Shown piece by piece: positions 63,942 through 64,000 of a DNA stretch of 64,000 nt. Under the pieces are notes generated by a model. That model was given only the letters and a program-made list of their open reading frames with translations, had not been told where the DNA came from and ran no database searches. Position 1 is the first letter of the stretch; each line of letters begins with the position of its first letter. The translations under genes were made by a program, and so were the position numbers. The stretch spans positions 100,701 through 164,700 of the forward strand of contig NZ_JASBRN010000012.1 in the NCBI RefSeq assembly GCF_030149505.1. Direction: 5' to 3'. The DNA comes from Nocardioides sp. GTDB lineage: Bacteria; Actinomycetota; Actinomycetes; Propionibacteriales; Nocardioidaceae.

Positions 63942-64000
63942 TCAGAGTCCGAAGGCTCCGCCGCTGACGAGGATCACGATGCCGAGGCCGATGAGAACGA
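63942..64000 (-). CDS. C-terminal end of a small membrane protein (5' part outside window)
   Basis: On the minus strand the last codons read V-L-I-G-L-G-I-V-I-L-V-S-G-G-A-F-G-L followed by TGA. A hydrophobic Gly/Val/Ile/Leu-rich end, as in small integral membrane proteins. Too little to name. Confidence 0.4.
   Translation of the reverse strand, partial: VLIGLGIVILVSGGAFGL

Overview
The window is high-GC (about 70% or more by eye) actinobacterial chromosome spanning the replication origin. Gene content, order and protein character (GTG/TTG starts, SURF1, FemX-like and LL-DAP-type wall context) fit the Nocardioidaceae, most likely Nocardioides or a close relative; this assignment is inferred from the sequence alone. 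Order closely parallels the origin region of Mycobacterium and Streptomyces.

Layout. (1) 1-7540: housekeeping/accessory genes: patatin-like lipase, DUF3817 and SURF1 membrane proteins, a FadR-type regulator with its operator and a fatty acid hydroxylase, a lipoprotein, an isolated HMG-CoA reductase and a pRiA4b ORF-3-like protein. (2) 7577-20041, minus strand: the replication/topology block dnaA-oriC-dnaN-gnd-recF-DUF721(dciA)-gyrB-gyrA-DUF3566, followed by tRNA-Ile, a 40-residue DLW-39 gene and tRNA-Ala. (3) 20466-26000, plus strand: rpmH-rnpA-yidD-yidC-jag-rsmG-parA-parB, with two perfect parS sites. (4) 26167-40312: acyltransferase, aminotransferase, GNAT, then the minus-strand envelope/redox operon DUF6049-murJ-pseudokinase-sigM-anti-sigma-like-trxB-trxA, with cca diverging. 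(5) 40391-54543: SRPBCC protein, a large secreted M6 peptidase, ino1, PadR, a class A PBP, a GT87-like mannosyltransferase, an alanine-racemase-like/FemX pair, endonuclease IV and a tail-anchored Ser/Thr kinase. (6) 54655-63455: rpsF-ssb-rpsR-rplI, a secreted protein, a membrane protein, a MATE transporter, and dnaB interrupted by a full intein. (7) 63456-64000: a degenerate, less GC-rich tail with a gene remnant.

How it works together. DnaA acts at the dnaA-dnaN gap; DciA-like DUF721 and DnaB supply the helicase step; DnaN, SSB and RecF serve fork and repair; gyrase sets supercoiling; ParAB-parS segregates the origin. YidC/YidD/Jag/RnpA/L34 form the usual biogenesis cluster. MurJ, the pseudokinase, SigM, PBP and FemX-like genes tie the same region to cell-wall synthesis.

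The least ordinary signals are: a recurring architecture in which a TANNNT -10 box lies 6-8 bases before the start codon (leaderless transcripts, at least nine genes); a dispersed palindromic intergenic repeat; DnaA-box-like clusters in oriC, before rpmH, inside parA and before dnaB; a MurJ regulator domain encoded as a separate degenerate kinase; and the DnaB intein.
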